A stretch of DNA of 64,000 nucleotides from Lepisosteus oculatus (GCF_040954835.1 NC_090697.1:16050001-16114000); one strand, 5' to 3'; positions 12,372-25,400 are shown, numbered from the stretch's first letter. Notes: generated by a model from the letters alone, not told the origin. A program made the numbers and translations.

Positions 12372-13740
12372 TGTGAAGGAACAAGTAATAGGTTTATTCC
12401 ATGCTGAAAAGAGAACAAAGAAAATACAACGTTTCCGCTGTGGAGCCTTCTTCAGGTGTGAGAAACAGAGGGCAAACAGCAAAGATTAAATAGCACAGGA
12501 GAACAAAAGTGGAGGAGGCGGGAGAGGGGAGAGGCAGAGAAGCCACTCAGGTGGTGCGAAGTGTAGAGGAGTGAAGAAAGGTGTGAAGTTGAAACCTGCA
12601 CGTGAACAGAGAAGATTACAAGAACACAAGCCTGTCATTTAGAGATGGGGGAGGGTGTGAACCACGTTTCAGGATAATTTTTGTTTCTGATGTCTTTCTG
12701 CTATGTGAGTTGAGAAACCCTTCTTTGAGAATGCAGACGGAGAGATCAGTGTGATCATGGCCGTCTGAGGTGAAATGAGAAACTATGGACTTGGCGAAAT
12801 CTGTCATTTTCACTAACATGTTCTCTGATGTCCTTCTACTCTCCTTCTGGTTTCCCCAACATAGATGGCTGGGCATTTCCTGCAAGAGATAAATGAGGTT
12901 GCTGGAGGTACAAGAGGTCACCTGCGTGATCCGGAATTATCCCGAGGGGCCTTTAAGGAGTGTGGTGTTAGATGTGTACTTGCAGATGATGCAGTGAGCT
13001 CTCCTGCATGGGGAATTGCTGGTGTAGATGATTGCTGAGGGAGGTCAAGGGAGCTGTAAACAAGAAGGTTATGCTGATTAGGTGGTAGGTGATATGAGAT
13101 GATGGGGCAGTCAGAAAAGAGGGCCCCAATGGAGGGATCAGCCTGTAGGATGGAAAAGTTGTCGTTAATGGTCCTGGAGATAGAAAGTGTGTTAGGGTGG
13201 AAGGGAAGCACCAAAGGAATGTGGTTGTTAGGCCGGGTCGAGTTGATGATCCGAGGGCTGTTTTTGGCTCGGATGAGGGCCCTGGGTAGGGTATCCTCTG
13301 TTGATGAAAAAGGAGTGCATTTTGAGTGTTTGGTTCTGGAAATCCATGTCATCACTGCAGAATTGTTGTAGCCGAAGGAGAGTTTTTAGTGTGTTCGGGG
13401 TGAAATGAGCTGTACAGGAGATAGTTGTGTGAATCCACGGGTTTGTAATAGACTGAAGTAGAAAGTTGGGGATGTTAATGGGTTGGTTTATGTCGAGAAA
13501 CGGAAGAGTGGTGGAAGGTATGTTAACTGTATATTTGAGGGATGGGTGGAAGTTGGTGAGGTGATGCAGGAAGTGCTCTAACTGGTCATCAGAGCATGTG
13601 TTAGCACCAACTCAGTCATTGATGCAGCACTTGTAGAGGTCCGGGACAAAGCCAGTGTAGGAAGTGAAGAAGCATTACGCATGCTGATGCAGCTATCCAC
13701 CTGATACAGGAGTGTTCTTTGAGCCTTATCAGTCATAATT
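12372..13740 (-). mobile_element. Penelope-like retroelement, 5'-truncated, frameshifted
   Basis: Read on the minus strand from right to left. A reverse-transcriptase thumb region (about 13740-13330) includes a segment like FHPSLKYTV and then LRLQQFCSDDMDFQNQTLK, the Penelope-type CSDD signature. A conserved linker follows at 13250-13080 with NSPRIINSTRPNNHIPLVLP. A GIY-YIG endonuclease remnant lies at 12915-12620. The 3' end (12500-12372) carries the terminal motif CCTGAAGAAGGCTCCACAG plus TTCAGCATGGAATAAACCT. Penelope-like elements couple RT with GIY-YIG (family knowledge). ORFs are broken in several frames, so it is a dead copy; a sister copy starts at 62.9 kb. Confidence 0.88.
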
Positions 13741-14372
13741 TAGACAAAGAGAGGGTGCTGAAACTGGGCCCTTATTTAGGGTAGTTAATGATTTGTTAAA
13801 GTTAATGAACTTTAAATACCGTCTTTCATTGCTTTCTACTGTGTGGAAAACTATGTGATTACAGTACCTCCCTTTATTTCGCTAACAGGAGACAAATCAT
13901 AAATCTTGTTTGTTTTAAACTATTAACAAATGGGCTCAATGTGCCTGATGGCCCCCCAGTAACCCTTTCTGAAGTTCTTAAATCTCATGTTGCTGATCCA
14001 ATTCCAAGTGTTCCACAGGTATTTCAGCGGACACCTTCTATGTTGAATGTACCCGTTGTCTCATGGTCGTATTATTCACCATCAGAAACCTGGATTTCCC
14101 CGCTATGCTGACGAGATTCAGATTTACTTGCAGACATGATCGGATGTTACGGCTGTGGATGCACTTTAAAGGTGCCTCTCCTGTTGGTTTTCAATCTTTT
14201 TCTCTATAAAAGTAATAGTTTGGCAAAACAGTAGTTTCATACATTAAGACATGCGATGCTATAGTCTTCGGAACAATACAGTTCTCATATCTTAGTGGAA
14301 AAAACAATATATTCTCTGACACAACTGCAGTTATTCCAGCACTGACTCAAGTCTGTCCTAGAGTGTCTAAGG
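13741..14372. other. Intergenic, no recognised feature
   Basis: AT-rich, no ORF or repeat recognised. It ends at the target-site duplication of the hAT element. Confidence 0.45.
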
Positions 14373-14380
14373 GTCTAAGG

Positions 14381-15339
14381 AAGGGGTCGGCAAACATTTT
14401 AGAGCAAGGGCCATTAAAACTTTTTACTAACCTTGCTGGGCCATCCAAGTGAAATCCGATAAACTCACCGACTGGAATAGGTGGCGTTTCTCCAGGCACA
14501 TCTCCGCCACGACCTCTTGCATACTCTGCTGAATAAACTCCCCGTCCGTGAAGGGTTTGCCAGCAGCTGCTAGAAGCAGTGATACTCGATAACTAGCTCG
14601 GGTAGCCGCAACATTTTCTTTGAATTTTCTCTCGAACAGTTTTTGCTGCCCCTGAAGCAATTTTTTTATACTGTTCTAATTTTTCCCTCCGTCCTGTGAA
14701 TTCTAAAACCTTAGCCTGATGTTGTGTTTCGTAATGCCTTTTTATGCTGTATTCTTTAATCACAGGTATTGTTTCCTGACAGATAACATGCTTTACCTTT
14801 GATTTCCAAGAGACACACAAGTACTCTTCTGACCATTTGTCATTGAATTTTTGACCCTCTGCATCGATCATTCTTTTTATCGACATGGCAGGAATAACTT
14901 ACAGTTAGCCTCTTGTCAATTATAACTTTTAGAACCGTATGAAATCATTACCTGCTTTCAAACAAGATAGGGTACACTAGACGTCATTTTGAGCAAATCA
15001 TGGTAGGCAACAAAAGTCCACATGTATTTAATTCAAGAATTCAAGAATCATTGTAGCATTGTAGCCTCTTGTAGTACAGAGGCATTTGTAACCTAGGCTA
15101 AAGCTGACATGTGATAGGCTAAAAGTAAAATGCATCGCGCAAAATAGGAGTTGTTCTGCAACTGACTGTTAGTGGTGAGAGAGAGCAGCAGAGCTAACAA
15201 GTAGGGGCCACTGGCGGAAGATTTTCAATATCTGATGCAAAAGGTAACCCTCGAGATTCCTACAGCAGTGAGGTGCAGGTCACTCAGAAAAGTTCAGCGG
15301 GCCGGATTTGGCCCGCGGGCCGTAGTTTGCCGACCCCTG
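14381..15339 (-). mobile_element. Non-autonomous hAT (Charlie-like) transposon with 8-bp target duplication
   Basis: The ends are inverted repeats: AAGGGGTCGGCAAAC at the left and the complement of CAGGGGTCGGCAAAC at the right (14 of 15 match). They are flanked by a perfect 8-bp duplication GTCTAAGG (14373-14380 and 15340-15347), as expected for hAT. Inside, on the minus strand, are two overlapping open pieces. 14886-14593 begins MSIKRMIDAEGQKFNDKW with the BED-like CLICQET-type segment (here VICQETIPVIKEYSIKRHYE). 14660-14427 continues with SYRVSLLLAAAGKPFTDGEF. Together they match the N-terminal third of Charlie/GTF2IRD2-like hAT transposases; the catalytic domain is deleted. At 959 bp it is a short derivative that would need a transposase in trans. 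Confidence 0.92.
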
Positions 15340-15347
15340 GTCTAAGG

Positions 15348-15970
15348 CATCCAACCACAAGAACCATGGGTAGTGAACACTTCTGGTTTACCTTGGTTAA
15401 TTCAGTTGTGGGTAAATGATTAATTAAGAGTGTCAAAAGTGCAGAATAAAAGACAGAAAGACAGAGAGAGAGAAATGGATGAGAACAGAAGAGAGAGGAG
15501 AGGAGAGAGGAGGACACAGAACATAATGGTTGTGCCAGGCAGGCGAGAGGTCCTTGTCCAGATCATCCATAAAGACAAGACTGGAGCTAAGTTTTTGGAA
15601 GTACTTGCTAAGAGAGCTTGCTGTGTTTTTTAGAGACCTCTGATTTCCCGAGTGAAGAATTCCTTAGGTAAAAACAGCCTCTCCTGGTTTGTGGGTGCAT
15701 TTTTAGAATAGGAAGATATAGTAGGTTGCTATTCATTTAGCGGGTGGTCAGGACATAGGCCTGTGGAGCGCCTTGACTGTGGACTGTAAGTATACGATAT
15801 CATCTGCAACAAGCTGGGTAGCTTGTTTCAGGCAAGCTAGTGTAGAAATGCTCATATGCTCAGTTTTCAATGTACATATTCACAGTTCTATTCTATTTCC
15901 ATTTGTAATATATTTTTATACTATGGTTTGTATAACACTGTTGAATCTGAAGAAGTCCATTCAATGGACT
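15348..15970. other. Intergenic, purine-rich stretch
   Basis: 15440-15515 is a run of AGA/GAGAGA repeats. No gene recognised. Confidence 0.45.
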
Positions 15971-15977
15971 CTGTCAA

Positions 15978-16460
15978 TGCTTTGGACAGTCCACTTAAAG
16001 CGCTTGACAGGTACCACCACCAATATGTAGCCCCCACCTGGAGAATGTCACAGCAGCCAAAGTACACCAGTACGCTCACCACACGCCAGCTATCAGTGGG
16101 GAGGAGAACAGAGAGATGAGCCAGTTCATAGATGGGGATTATTAGGAGGCCATGATTGGTAAAGTTCTGGGGGAAATTTGGCCAGGACACAGGGGTAACA
16201 GGGAATGCCCTGAGATTTTTAATGAACAAGGAAAGCCAGGACCTTGGTTTTACGTCTCATCCAAAGGACTGCTTTTTTACGGTATTAGGATTAGGACTCA
16301 CACAGACCACAGGGTGAGCACTCCCTACTGGTCCCCCTAACACCTCTTCCAGCAGTAACTTTTAGTTTCCCCAGGAGGTCTCCCATCCAGACTCACACCT
16401 TTTTAGCATCAAGTAAGTTGCCAGGTGTGAGTTGCAGTGTGATATAGCTGCTGGCAACAC
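15978..16460 (-). repeat. 5S-derived SINE, near full length
   Basis: Minus strand: the tail side at about 15985-16010 (GGACAGTCCACTTAAAGCGC), the shared body (GGGGAAATTTGGCCAGGACA, then CCTTGGTTTTACGTCTCATC), and at the right a 5S-like head (16360-16425). Read in reverse the head gives GATGGGAGACCTCCTGGGG, matching the 5S intermediate element and box C. The box A part near 16405 is diverged. Confidence 0.85.
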
Positions 16461-17355
16461 ATTCAAAACAAAGACAAGACTAACTGCTACACCATAGACA
16501 CCAGGTAAAATACACTGAGATCTACACCCAGTTTCTCTTGATGAACAGGTGCACCTCCATTTCAACCAGAGATGAGTCAGGGTCTGTTACCTTGATACAA
16601 AATGTCAGAACAGAAAATAGACAGGAACAGCACTCAGGATCCACGACAGGAAAGACAAACACACCCATTGCACAAATTAAAATATTATTAATCATATTAA
16701 GAAAAGTGAATATACAATAATTAAATGCCATTGCTTTTCATGCCACAGAAGGAATACAAAGATGAAACATAAGTGAAAAGATTGTGAAAAACAAGTGGAA
16801 GTCATGCCACAGACTTTTGTCACAATGAGAAAGATGGGGTACTATCTTCAAGACACCACTTGAATGAAGGTCCAATTTTTAATCCTTTCTGCCTGACATG
16901 TAGTCCATATTCTCATTAGAATAGACAAAATCTGCATTTCTTATTTTCCAAATAGAACTATTTTTTATTTTATTTTAATTATCAGTGTAGAATACATTAA
17001 ACTGTATTCATATAACTGTGATTTCATTGGCACAATGTTTAGTTATAACAATAAATGCATTATTTTAGTTTGGGTATTAGGAATCAATTGGCAGGACAAT
17101 AGGGAGTCTTTATAAATATCCACAACATGCGGGATACATTTATTGATACATAAAAGAATATGTACATAAAAGCATTCAGGGTAAATACGGGAGAGTTTGC
17201 CTGGATACAGACGGCAGCTCTTCACATGAGAATTGTCAAGCTAGAGTGGGTATAAAGAAATGATACGTAAAAACAAGGATAATATGTTAAGTATAACATA
17301 CAACTATACTAACTATAGTAGGTGTATATCGATTGAACATACAGTATGTAGTTCA
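16461..17355. other. Intergenic, no recognised feature
   Basis: AT-rich; no convincing ORF or repeat. Confidence 0.45.
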
Positions 17356-17470
17356 AGTAGGTAGCTGTGTCAGCACCCGTAGGCTGCGAAGGAACCAGTA
17401 ACCTGAAGAAGGCTCCACAGGCGAAACGTTGTGTTTCTTTTCATCTCTTTTCAGCATGGATTGAATATAC
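17356..17470 (+). repeat. Penelope-like terminal fragment
   Basis: Contains GGTAGCTGTGTCAGCACC, TAGGCTGCGAAGGAACCAGT, CCTGAAGAAGGCTCCACAGG, GCGAAACGTTGTGTTTC and TTTTCAGCATGGAT. This order and wording is shared with the ends of the Penelope-like copies at 6.6, 12.4 and 62.9 kb. Confidence 0.7.
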
Positions 17471-17925
17471 GTGTCTATAGTAACTCTTAGTCCTTCACAA
17501 CAGCTACTCTGAGGGAAGAGCTGAATGTCCCATACTAAATGTCCCATCCCTGACTGCAATATCACCCCACAGCCGCTAGGTGTCACATTATCTTTGTGAG
17601 TTCGGACAATTTTCCTGCTGAAAATTGTATTTTGGCACTCTTATTAGTATTTGTATTGAAAACTGCAAATGATCTTACTTTAGAATCAGTGTAAAAGAAA
17701 ACAATATAAGACAAGAATATGTAAAAGAAATATATACTTTTTACTTAATATTTCTACTATATAAGAGGTCACATCATATAGTATTCTCGCCATTTACTGT
17801 ATCTTTAAACGTTTACATTTGGGCCAAGGGTAAATGTTTAAAGATAAGATTCTGAAATTTATTTAAAATGTTAATACATGATATTTTATGGCCAAAACAA
17901 CAAAAAAATAATTCATCCTTAATAA
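17471..17925. other. Intergenic, no recognised feature
   Basis: No gene or repeat seen. A short inverted pair, TCTTTAAACGTTTACATTTG and AAATGTTTAAAGATAAG (about 17800-17850), could form a hairpin. Confidence 0.4.
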
Positions 17926-17927
17926 TA

Positions 17928-18262
17928 CATCCACCCATTTTCTAACAGCTTTATTCAAAACAGGGTTGTGGGGAGTCTGGAGTCTATCCTGGCAAGCAAC
18001 AGGCACTAATACTGGCTTGCACTGGGCACCAGTCCATCGCAGGGCACACATAGGCACAAATACAGACACACACATACAGTAACACCAGGAGGGGTACTCC
18101 CTGAAGTCATTTAACCTACCAGTATGCCTTTGGCCTGTGAGAGGAAACCAGAACACCTGGAAGAAATGCACACTCGGAGAGCATACAAACTCTACACAGA
18201 CAGACGCCCAGGAATTGAGCCCAGCACTGGGAGACGACAGTGGTAACTACTATGACACTGTT
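17928..18262 (-). repeat. tRNA-headed SINE (GGCAGCACAGTGG family)
   Basis: Reverse-strand copy. Its 3' end, CATCCACCCATTTTCTAACA, lies at the left, then CAGTCCATCGCAGGGCACA, CCTTTGGCCTGTGAGAGG and a tRNA-like head near 18225-18262. The same family occurs at 21.9, 34.2, 48.9, 51.8 and 61 kb. Confidence 0.8.
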
Positions 18263-19465
18263 TCCCCCTTAAAAATTATAATTGAAAAATATTTTGTATT
18301 GTTATAAAGCAATTTTATATCATGACAGTAATCTCAGAACATCCGGTATTTTACTGGCCATGTTAACCTATGACCAGGTCAAAACGGTATGTTCTTTGAC
18401 ACAAACCTATCGTTTCTTCCAATGAGAGAAATATATTTCATCACAGAGCCAAACTACTGAGAACCTATGTAACATTTTTCCTTACAAAATATATGTAAAG
18501 AGGTTTTTAAAGGCATTTAATTATATTATTTTCTGAGCCAATGTGAACTACCTTAAAGCAATAAAAGTAGAAAATAGAAACTTGAATTCCTTCCCCTATA
18601 GAAAAATAAGTTGTTGCGGTTTTTTAATAGTAAGCAGTTAATTTGGGCTTTAAAACATTGAATTAAGTTCTAAAAAAACCTGCAAACAAGATGAACTTGA
18701 ATATCGGATTAAAATATTATATATTTGAATGAATAGAAATTGCTGTGTATTTTTTAAACATTAGATTTAAATGTTACATTTCAAAATACCAGTTGTTTTA
18801 AGATAAAGAAACTATTTCCTAAGCTAGATGAATTATTTTACAAGATGCACAGAGAAAGATCTACTCAAAACAAACAATGGACAGACTTTGCACTGTTATT
18901 TGCATTTTAAGCAATGTGTTGCCTAATATTTAGTTTTTGCAAAGTGAACTGCCTCAGCATGTGTCATCATGTTCTAACAACATACAGCTGGATACGTACT
19001 GTAAAATCACTGAAGCCACACTTTCCTTTCTACAAAACATTTTTTTCTAAAACAATAAGGAATAAAATCCAGAAACCCTTCTCAGGCCTCCTGAGAGAGA
19101 GAAAAGAATGCAAGTTATTGTTTGGATAATAAAAGCCTTCTATACCTTTGTAAAAAAACATACTTCTGTAAAGTGCTCTTTGGTAATTTGTAGAAAAAAA
19201 AACTGATTGATCGACTGATTAGATATTGCAATATGTTTTTCATGATCAGCTCAAAAAGACCTACAGTATGAGTGCTGATCTGTCCAAGTAAACGTCCAGA
19301 AAATGTTCTTGTTGTATTTGTCAGAAATAACCTTGAAATAAACACCTGCTGGAAGGTGGGTTTTCACTCAGTTTTAAGGCTGTAGTAGACTGAAACAAGA
19401 TTTCCTCTGGTAAATTGTAAATTGATCTGTCCATATTCCTTCTGTCCTAACAGGCTTTTCAGTAC
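18263..19465. other. Intergenic, no recognised feature
   Basis: AT-rich unique-looking sequence without ORFs above chance. Confidence 0.45.
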
Positions 19466-19469
19466 CTTC

Positions 19470-20310
19470 TAAAGAGAAGTATGCCATACCGAGCATGATA
19501 CCGTCACCAACAAGCTAGACTGGAGCGATGATTTTGAATGGGAGATGTGGTGTGGTGTACTCCTGGCATTTAAACCACAAAGCTACAATTTGATCTCACT
19601 GGGCCACAGCACCTTTTGCCACATTTTCACAGGATCATTCAGGACCTTTCTTACAAAACCCATGCAGGATCTGAATTGTGTTTTCCACACGTCAGCTTTT
19701 TAGAGAGACCAGGTTATTGTTGAGTGATGCGCATTTTCTCTCATTTCACTCATCGAAGTTGCTAAAAAGTGGCACCTCTCACCATTTTACTCCTTGTCGA
19801 GCTGCTCAGTCTGATCTTTGCAGTGTCCAGGTGGTATGATGCACCTTTCGCTTCATGATGATATTCAGGGAATTCAACATTTTTGGTACCTTCCTTTCTG
19901 AAACTTTTCAACAACTTTATCCCTGACTCAGTTTTAAAGTTCCTTCATGGTTGGGTCTTTGCTTGAAAATCACTACCTGAACAAGGAGCATCACAGAGAC
20001 CAATATTTTCATTCAAAAATGATAAGAACCACAATTATTGGACACATAGACCACTCAACTAACTGTGCCTTGTTATGGTAAATTTCTGCACCTAAATTAA
20101 TACAGGTTTGCCACAGCAAGTGGTTTGAACAGCTGTGCAGTCATACTGTTAGAATTCTGAAATGTCCTTTTTTTCTACTACTTTTTGTGTGAAGTAGGTT
20201 GTATATATTAGAAACTGCCAAAGTGTCATGACTGCAAGCTTTAAAGCAACACAATGTGAAGACTATGCAACAGTTTGAATACTCTTTGCAAAGCACTGCA
20301 TAGAACAATA
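19470..20310 (-). mobile_element. Degraded Tc1/mariner-like transposon
   Basis: Read on the minus strand from 20310: a terminal GTATTCAAACTGTTGCA, then TTGCTGTGGCAAACCTG, TTAATTTAGGTGCAGAAAT and TGGTCTATGTGTCCAATAAT. This closely parallels the first 300 bp of the element at 35.5 kb, in the same order. It continues with CAGGGATAAAGTTGTTGAAA, the start of the transposase region in this group, and weak transposase remnants to about 19480 full of stops. The far end is not defined. Confidence 0.65.
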
Positions 20311-21850
20311 CTAATAATGCAATTTTAAAAGTGTGTTATCACGCACTAAGTTTTTCCACTGGTCCTAAATTATGGCTGGTATTAAAACGTTCCTTGAAAA
20401 GTGACAAAATAGGTGAATAACAAAGTTAGTCTTTGAAGTACTACTTTGTTTTTTTTAAAACAACACCCATTAAATAGAAACTGCTATTCAATATGTGTTG
20501 TGTCATCCGTTTATTTTTATTTCAAATGATTCCTTTGAATAATGCTTTACCTTCATCCAAACACTGACCCCTGGCTCAGTGCACAACAGAAATCTGAAAG
20601 CAGGACTGGGCTTGTATATTTACACCAAACATATTCCTTACAGATGTGGAGGTGTGCTAACTGGTATGACAAAGGCTGATATTTCAACACACCTGGAAGT
20701 TATGCAAGGAAGGCATGTAAAACAAAAAATGAACGTTGGCATATTAAAGAGAATATATAAGCCCAGGCTTTCAGTAATATTGTGAAAGTAAATAAATGGT
20801 GAATGGACCGTAATTATTTAGAATCTGATTTATTATGTGGTAATGTGTGTGGTTCAAATCACATTTCAAAAACAAAACGCATCATACCTTTGGGAAAGTG
20901 CCTACACTAGTGTGGTCTTTATTGCCCCTGGTTAGAAGTGAAGTATGTTTTAATCTTTAGAAGCACTATTAAACCATATGTTACTCAAGCAAGATTTAAT
21001 CTTCAGCTACTGGTAGAATTAGTGATGTGTACAGGTGCAGGCATTTTCGGTCATGTTTTAGAAACTATGAACTGAAGGACAGGTAGAGCAGTATTTGAAG
21101 AAGATAAATGTATTTATTAGTGATTTAGAAATTCTAAGAAAAATCTTTATTTCAGAATCATTTGTTGGGGATAGTCTTTGTACTTCTAGAGACATTTTCT
21201 TTCTTATGATTATAACTGCCCTTCTTGAGGCACACAAGTCATTTACTAAATTGGTAAAACAATCACGCCCATGGTATTAGTATGTGGGATTTATTAAAGT
21301 CCATTTTGAAATGGAACGATTTTAAAGACATTTACTTTCATTATTTTCTCATTGTGTATTTACATAATCACATTTTGACTCAATAACTGGAAAATTCCAG
21401 ACTTCCTTCTGCTGCTTTTGTTGTCAAATGTATTGTATATCGATGAAGTGTGGCTCCTTATCCTTTTGAAAAAGACCTGAAATGTGTTTAACGTGAAACC
21501 AAAGAAATGTATGAGCATTATCAAGAAACAGCCCACAATTTAGTTGCCATTGTGGTCAGCCAAAACTATCAGTGGCAGGATCCTACCAACAATAGGCACC
21601 TCTTCACGTCGCTAAAGAATATGGCTATGGACAGACCAAATCCTAATGGATTATTGAAGTTTTTCTAAATTGTATTAAGATATGCACAACCTTAAACATG
21701 AACAAAGGTGATTTTATGTGGCTATACACATTGTGCTTACATTACCTGTAATGTCAACAAATTACGGTGTTTTGATTTACATAACAGATATGAGGAACAC
21801 TATAACATAACCTCATTCTCATAATAATTAAGATGTAATACAGTATGTGT
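20311..21850. other. Intergenic, no recognised feature
   Basis: No recognisable gene or repeat; the short ORFs at 20579-20785 and 21095-21280 have no domain. Confidence 0.45.
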
Positions 21851-21852
21851 CA

Positions 21853-22240
21853 GCCATCGATTTCCTAACTGCTTTCCATCCAATTAGAGGTCACAGGAGA
21901 GCCGGTGCCTATCCTGAGTAGGAACAAGCACCTGGCAGGGTACACCCTGGACAGGACACCAGTCCATCGGAGGCCAGACAGACACAGACACATACAGTAC
22001 ATACTCACACCAGAGCTGGTTTTCCCAAAAGCCAATTAGCCTACCCGTCTGTCTTTAGATACAGATATACTTTCCTCTGTGGAAGGAAACCAGAGTACCC
22101 AGCTGGAACCCACACGCACATGGGGAGATCAAATACAAACAATGCGCGGAGACAGTAGAACCACACATCTGTGACCGAACCCAGGGCCACAGCTCTGCAA
22201 GGCAGCAATGCTAACCACTGCGCTGCTGTGCCAGCCCTCA
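21853..22240 (-). repeat. tRNA-headed SINE (GGCAGCACAGTGG family)
   Basis: Minus-strand copy: CATCGATTTCCTAACTGCTT at the 3' side, then ACACCAGTCCATCGGAGG, TTTTCCCAAAAGCCAATTAG, GGAAACCAGAGTACCCAGC, and the head near 22200-22240 (complement of TGGTTAGCATTGCTGCC). It abuts a LINE fragment on its right. Confidence 0.8.
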
Positions 22241-22405
22241 TTCTGCCTTTTGTATCATACATGAAATCAGAGAGTACTGAAACACCTGCCTCTGTGCCTG
22301 GATTAGTCTGCACATACATTTGAGTATCATCACCATGGAAATGGTAAGTCAGACCATGTAATTGTAGCTTTTCAACAAGAGGAAGCAGAAACACTGAATA
22401 GCAAA
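22241..22405 (-). mobile_element. LINE reverse-transcriptase fragment (L2/CR1-like)
   Basis: The minus-strand open frame 22394-22245 reads FLLPLVEKLQLHGLTYHFHG, then DDTQMYVQTNPGTEAGVSVL. This is the RT catalytic block of fish L2-type LINEs, normally with YADDTQLY; the first two residues are changed here (H-G-D-D). Only about 150 bp remains, truncated at its left by the SINE. Confidence 0.75.
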
Positions 22406-25400
22406 ATTAACAGCGATGGGTCTTGGATCCCAGATAATTACTTGGTCATGTACAGTAGGTAGAAGCAAGCACTTTTACTCCATTGCCAGGCCAACATAAC
22501 ATGAAGGCCAGCAAACACATTAAATCTCAACTCAAACCAGAATCGGTTCCCTCAGCTGGAAGGAGCAGATCTATAAACCTATGGTGGTGAGATCTTCATT
22601 TTCAAAAGAAGCACATTTAGCAATACCTGTACTGTATGTGACAGTAGGTAAAATAAAATGTGAAGCTATTTACTGGTTTAGTCACAACCTGGAGCTTTCA
22701 TTATCAAAGGCAAGCAGATGATTAGCTCCTATAATGTATTAAAATGTAAAAAAGACAGTATTTACCTTTTGAATAGGCAATGCTTTTGCAAACCCCCAGT
22801 GCTAAACCAGCTAAAATCAATTAATCCATTTCTTGTATTGACCATGAAACTTCAATGACCAACATTAAAGGAAGGACTGATAGAGAAATATCTGTGGGGT
22901 GAATTAGGACAAGCTCTAGTTGCCAAGTTACAGTTCATTAAAGTGTTGTGGATTTGTATTGCTTGTAAAAAAAAACAAGCAAAACAAAGTTCTCATTTAT
23001 GTGCTAAATCCAGCTTTTTTTAATATAAGAAAAACCAAGATGTATCAAGTCTTACTTCTGGGTAAAGTATCATCAAAACGTTGAGGCATTACATTAAAAA
23101 ATGTTTTGGTGTTATCTAACGTTTAATCATTAAAGTTTACTGATGTATTATTTTGGTTCTGCATTACATAGCATTAACCAATACAATTTTGGGCCCACCT
23201 ACACATTTTATTCACTTCAAATTGTTTTAATGTTTCACAGTGTGGCTTTACCACAATGATTATTAGTTGGAGTTTTCCTCTAACACATACAGTAGTAAAA
23301 CAAAAATCGAATTTAACCTCAGTAAAAAAAGAGTAAAATGCAAAATTGTTTTGAAAAGGGCAGTTGCTTTTCTCAAAAACAAATATTCAGAAATCAATCT
23401 TAATAAACTACAAAGTAGTTTACATTTTAAGGCGTGGGGGGTTGTGTCATATATAGCTGTATTTTATATATCACACAAACTATGTTTAACACAATAAAAC
23501 TAAACGCACTAGTTCCTTTTTAATTAGAAGGCAAGATATGAGCACGGCAAAAATGCATTCTCAAAGCTCTGTGGGTAAGTGGTAAATCCTTTAAAAAGCA
23601 TATTTTATGTATTGGTTTTGGCTTATGACCAAAACAAATGTGAAAATAACAAAAAGGTAACTCATTTTCACTCAGAAGTGTATTAAATAAACCATTGCAT
23701 GTCTGAAGTCCGTGTCATTGAAAAGAATCTACTTGATCCTTCTGTAAACAATTGTTCACCACACAATGTACTGTATGTGCAGCACGTCTGCAGGGAAGCT
23801 CCATTGGTTTTTACTTTTTTAAATTAATAAATCTGATATTGCAACACAGGTGCTCTTTGTTACACCAGCCTTTTAGTCTTGTCTTCTTTTCCAGTAAATT
23901 TCCCACAGGTCATTAGCTTAAAGTCTACGATTTCATGTAAACTTAAAAAGAAAAAAACGCGCCTTTCAAATTTTTGTATGCCTTGTAACCCGATAGGACT
24001 GCAGGCATGCATTTTTCAACATGGAGCCAGCCACAGCTTGATTCTTTGGCCTATACTGGCATCATCTAAAAAAGTAAAGCAGCGTTTCTATGTGTTCTAC
24101 ACTAGCAAATGAAATCCCTCACCAAATGTGAAACATAGAACTCGTTCGATTCAGTACCGCATGATGTTTTTTTCATGCAAGAAACAAATAGTAAATAATA
24201 TTACACTATATTACAAGTTTCAAAGTTTAAATGGTTCATTTCCCTAGTTATCTTTCCTTATTCTGCTGTGAAGTAAATCTTACATGTAATTTAATCTTTT
24301 CAACAGGTAAACACTTTTAGTTATTCTGAACAGACCCAACAGTGACAGTGGTAACATCCACAATGCAAATGCACTGGACATCAGACTTGCCTATCTTCTG
24401 GAAAACAATCTACCAGCCCTTGAGCTTTTAAAGCCACTGCAGTTGTCATCTGTTGTAATTACTGTAGCCAATCAGTGAAGCAAGTTCAGTGTTTTCCAAT
24501 GACACAATAAACAGGGCATTGTTTCAAAGAATTAAAGACTTTTTCTGTTATCACAAACAGTACCAGGCTGCCGGTATGTGGAGGTAAAGCACAATATCCA
24601 TAGATATATTCATATCATGTTGTCAAAAGACCCTCTTCCTTAAACGTTTCAGCCCTGCCTTGGAGGGATGGAGTTGAGGGAGGAGGAGTTGTCAGCTACA
24701 GTATGTGGAATTGCAAGCACTTCCCTTTCAAAGATTAGCCTTTCACCTCAGCACTACTTCAGAAGAGGATATATTACATGATGGGCTTTGATAACACACC
24801 ATAGAAGGTTCACATGAAGGCCATGCTTTAAAATCAGGCTCCAGGACATGATAAAATGAACATTAACACAACATAAATTCACTTTACCTCCAAGCTTCCT
24901 CTGGAAACTTTCTGTATGGAACTATAATGGTGCAGATTATTCTCCAAAGTGAAGCCAACAAGTTTTCTGACATCGACATATCCTACAGTTACGCTCTGAA
25001 TCATTTAAAATGGATTTACATAGAGGAATGTTTTTTTAACCATTTGTATTTTGAGTAGGCATTTTAAGAGTCTTAATCAAAAGTATCAGACATTATAAAT
25101 GAGCCGTCTGAATTTTGAAACTATTTCGATTTATAAATATTAAATCAAAAGAGTGACTAAAAAAGAATAATCATCAAAAGAAAAAAACAGCAACATTGCG
25201 CAACAGTTGTATTTGTGTATTTATTATTTATTGGGCAACTATGGGTATTTATTGTCTTAAAAGGCCTGTGCACACAATTGTTTCTAGCTAAAAGGCTTAA
25301 TCATTAGGGATACCTTTTCTGTCAGATTTTCTTTCAAGGCTCATCATAACAAAAGAAGAAAACAATGGAAGACTAATACTCTCACACATGTAAGAACACA

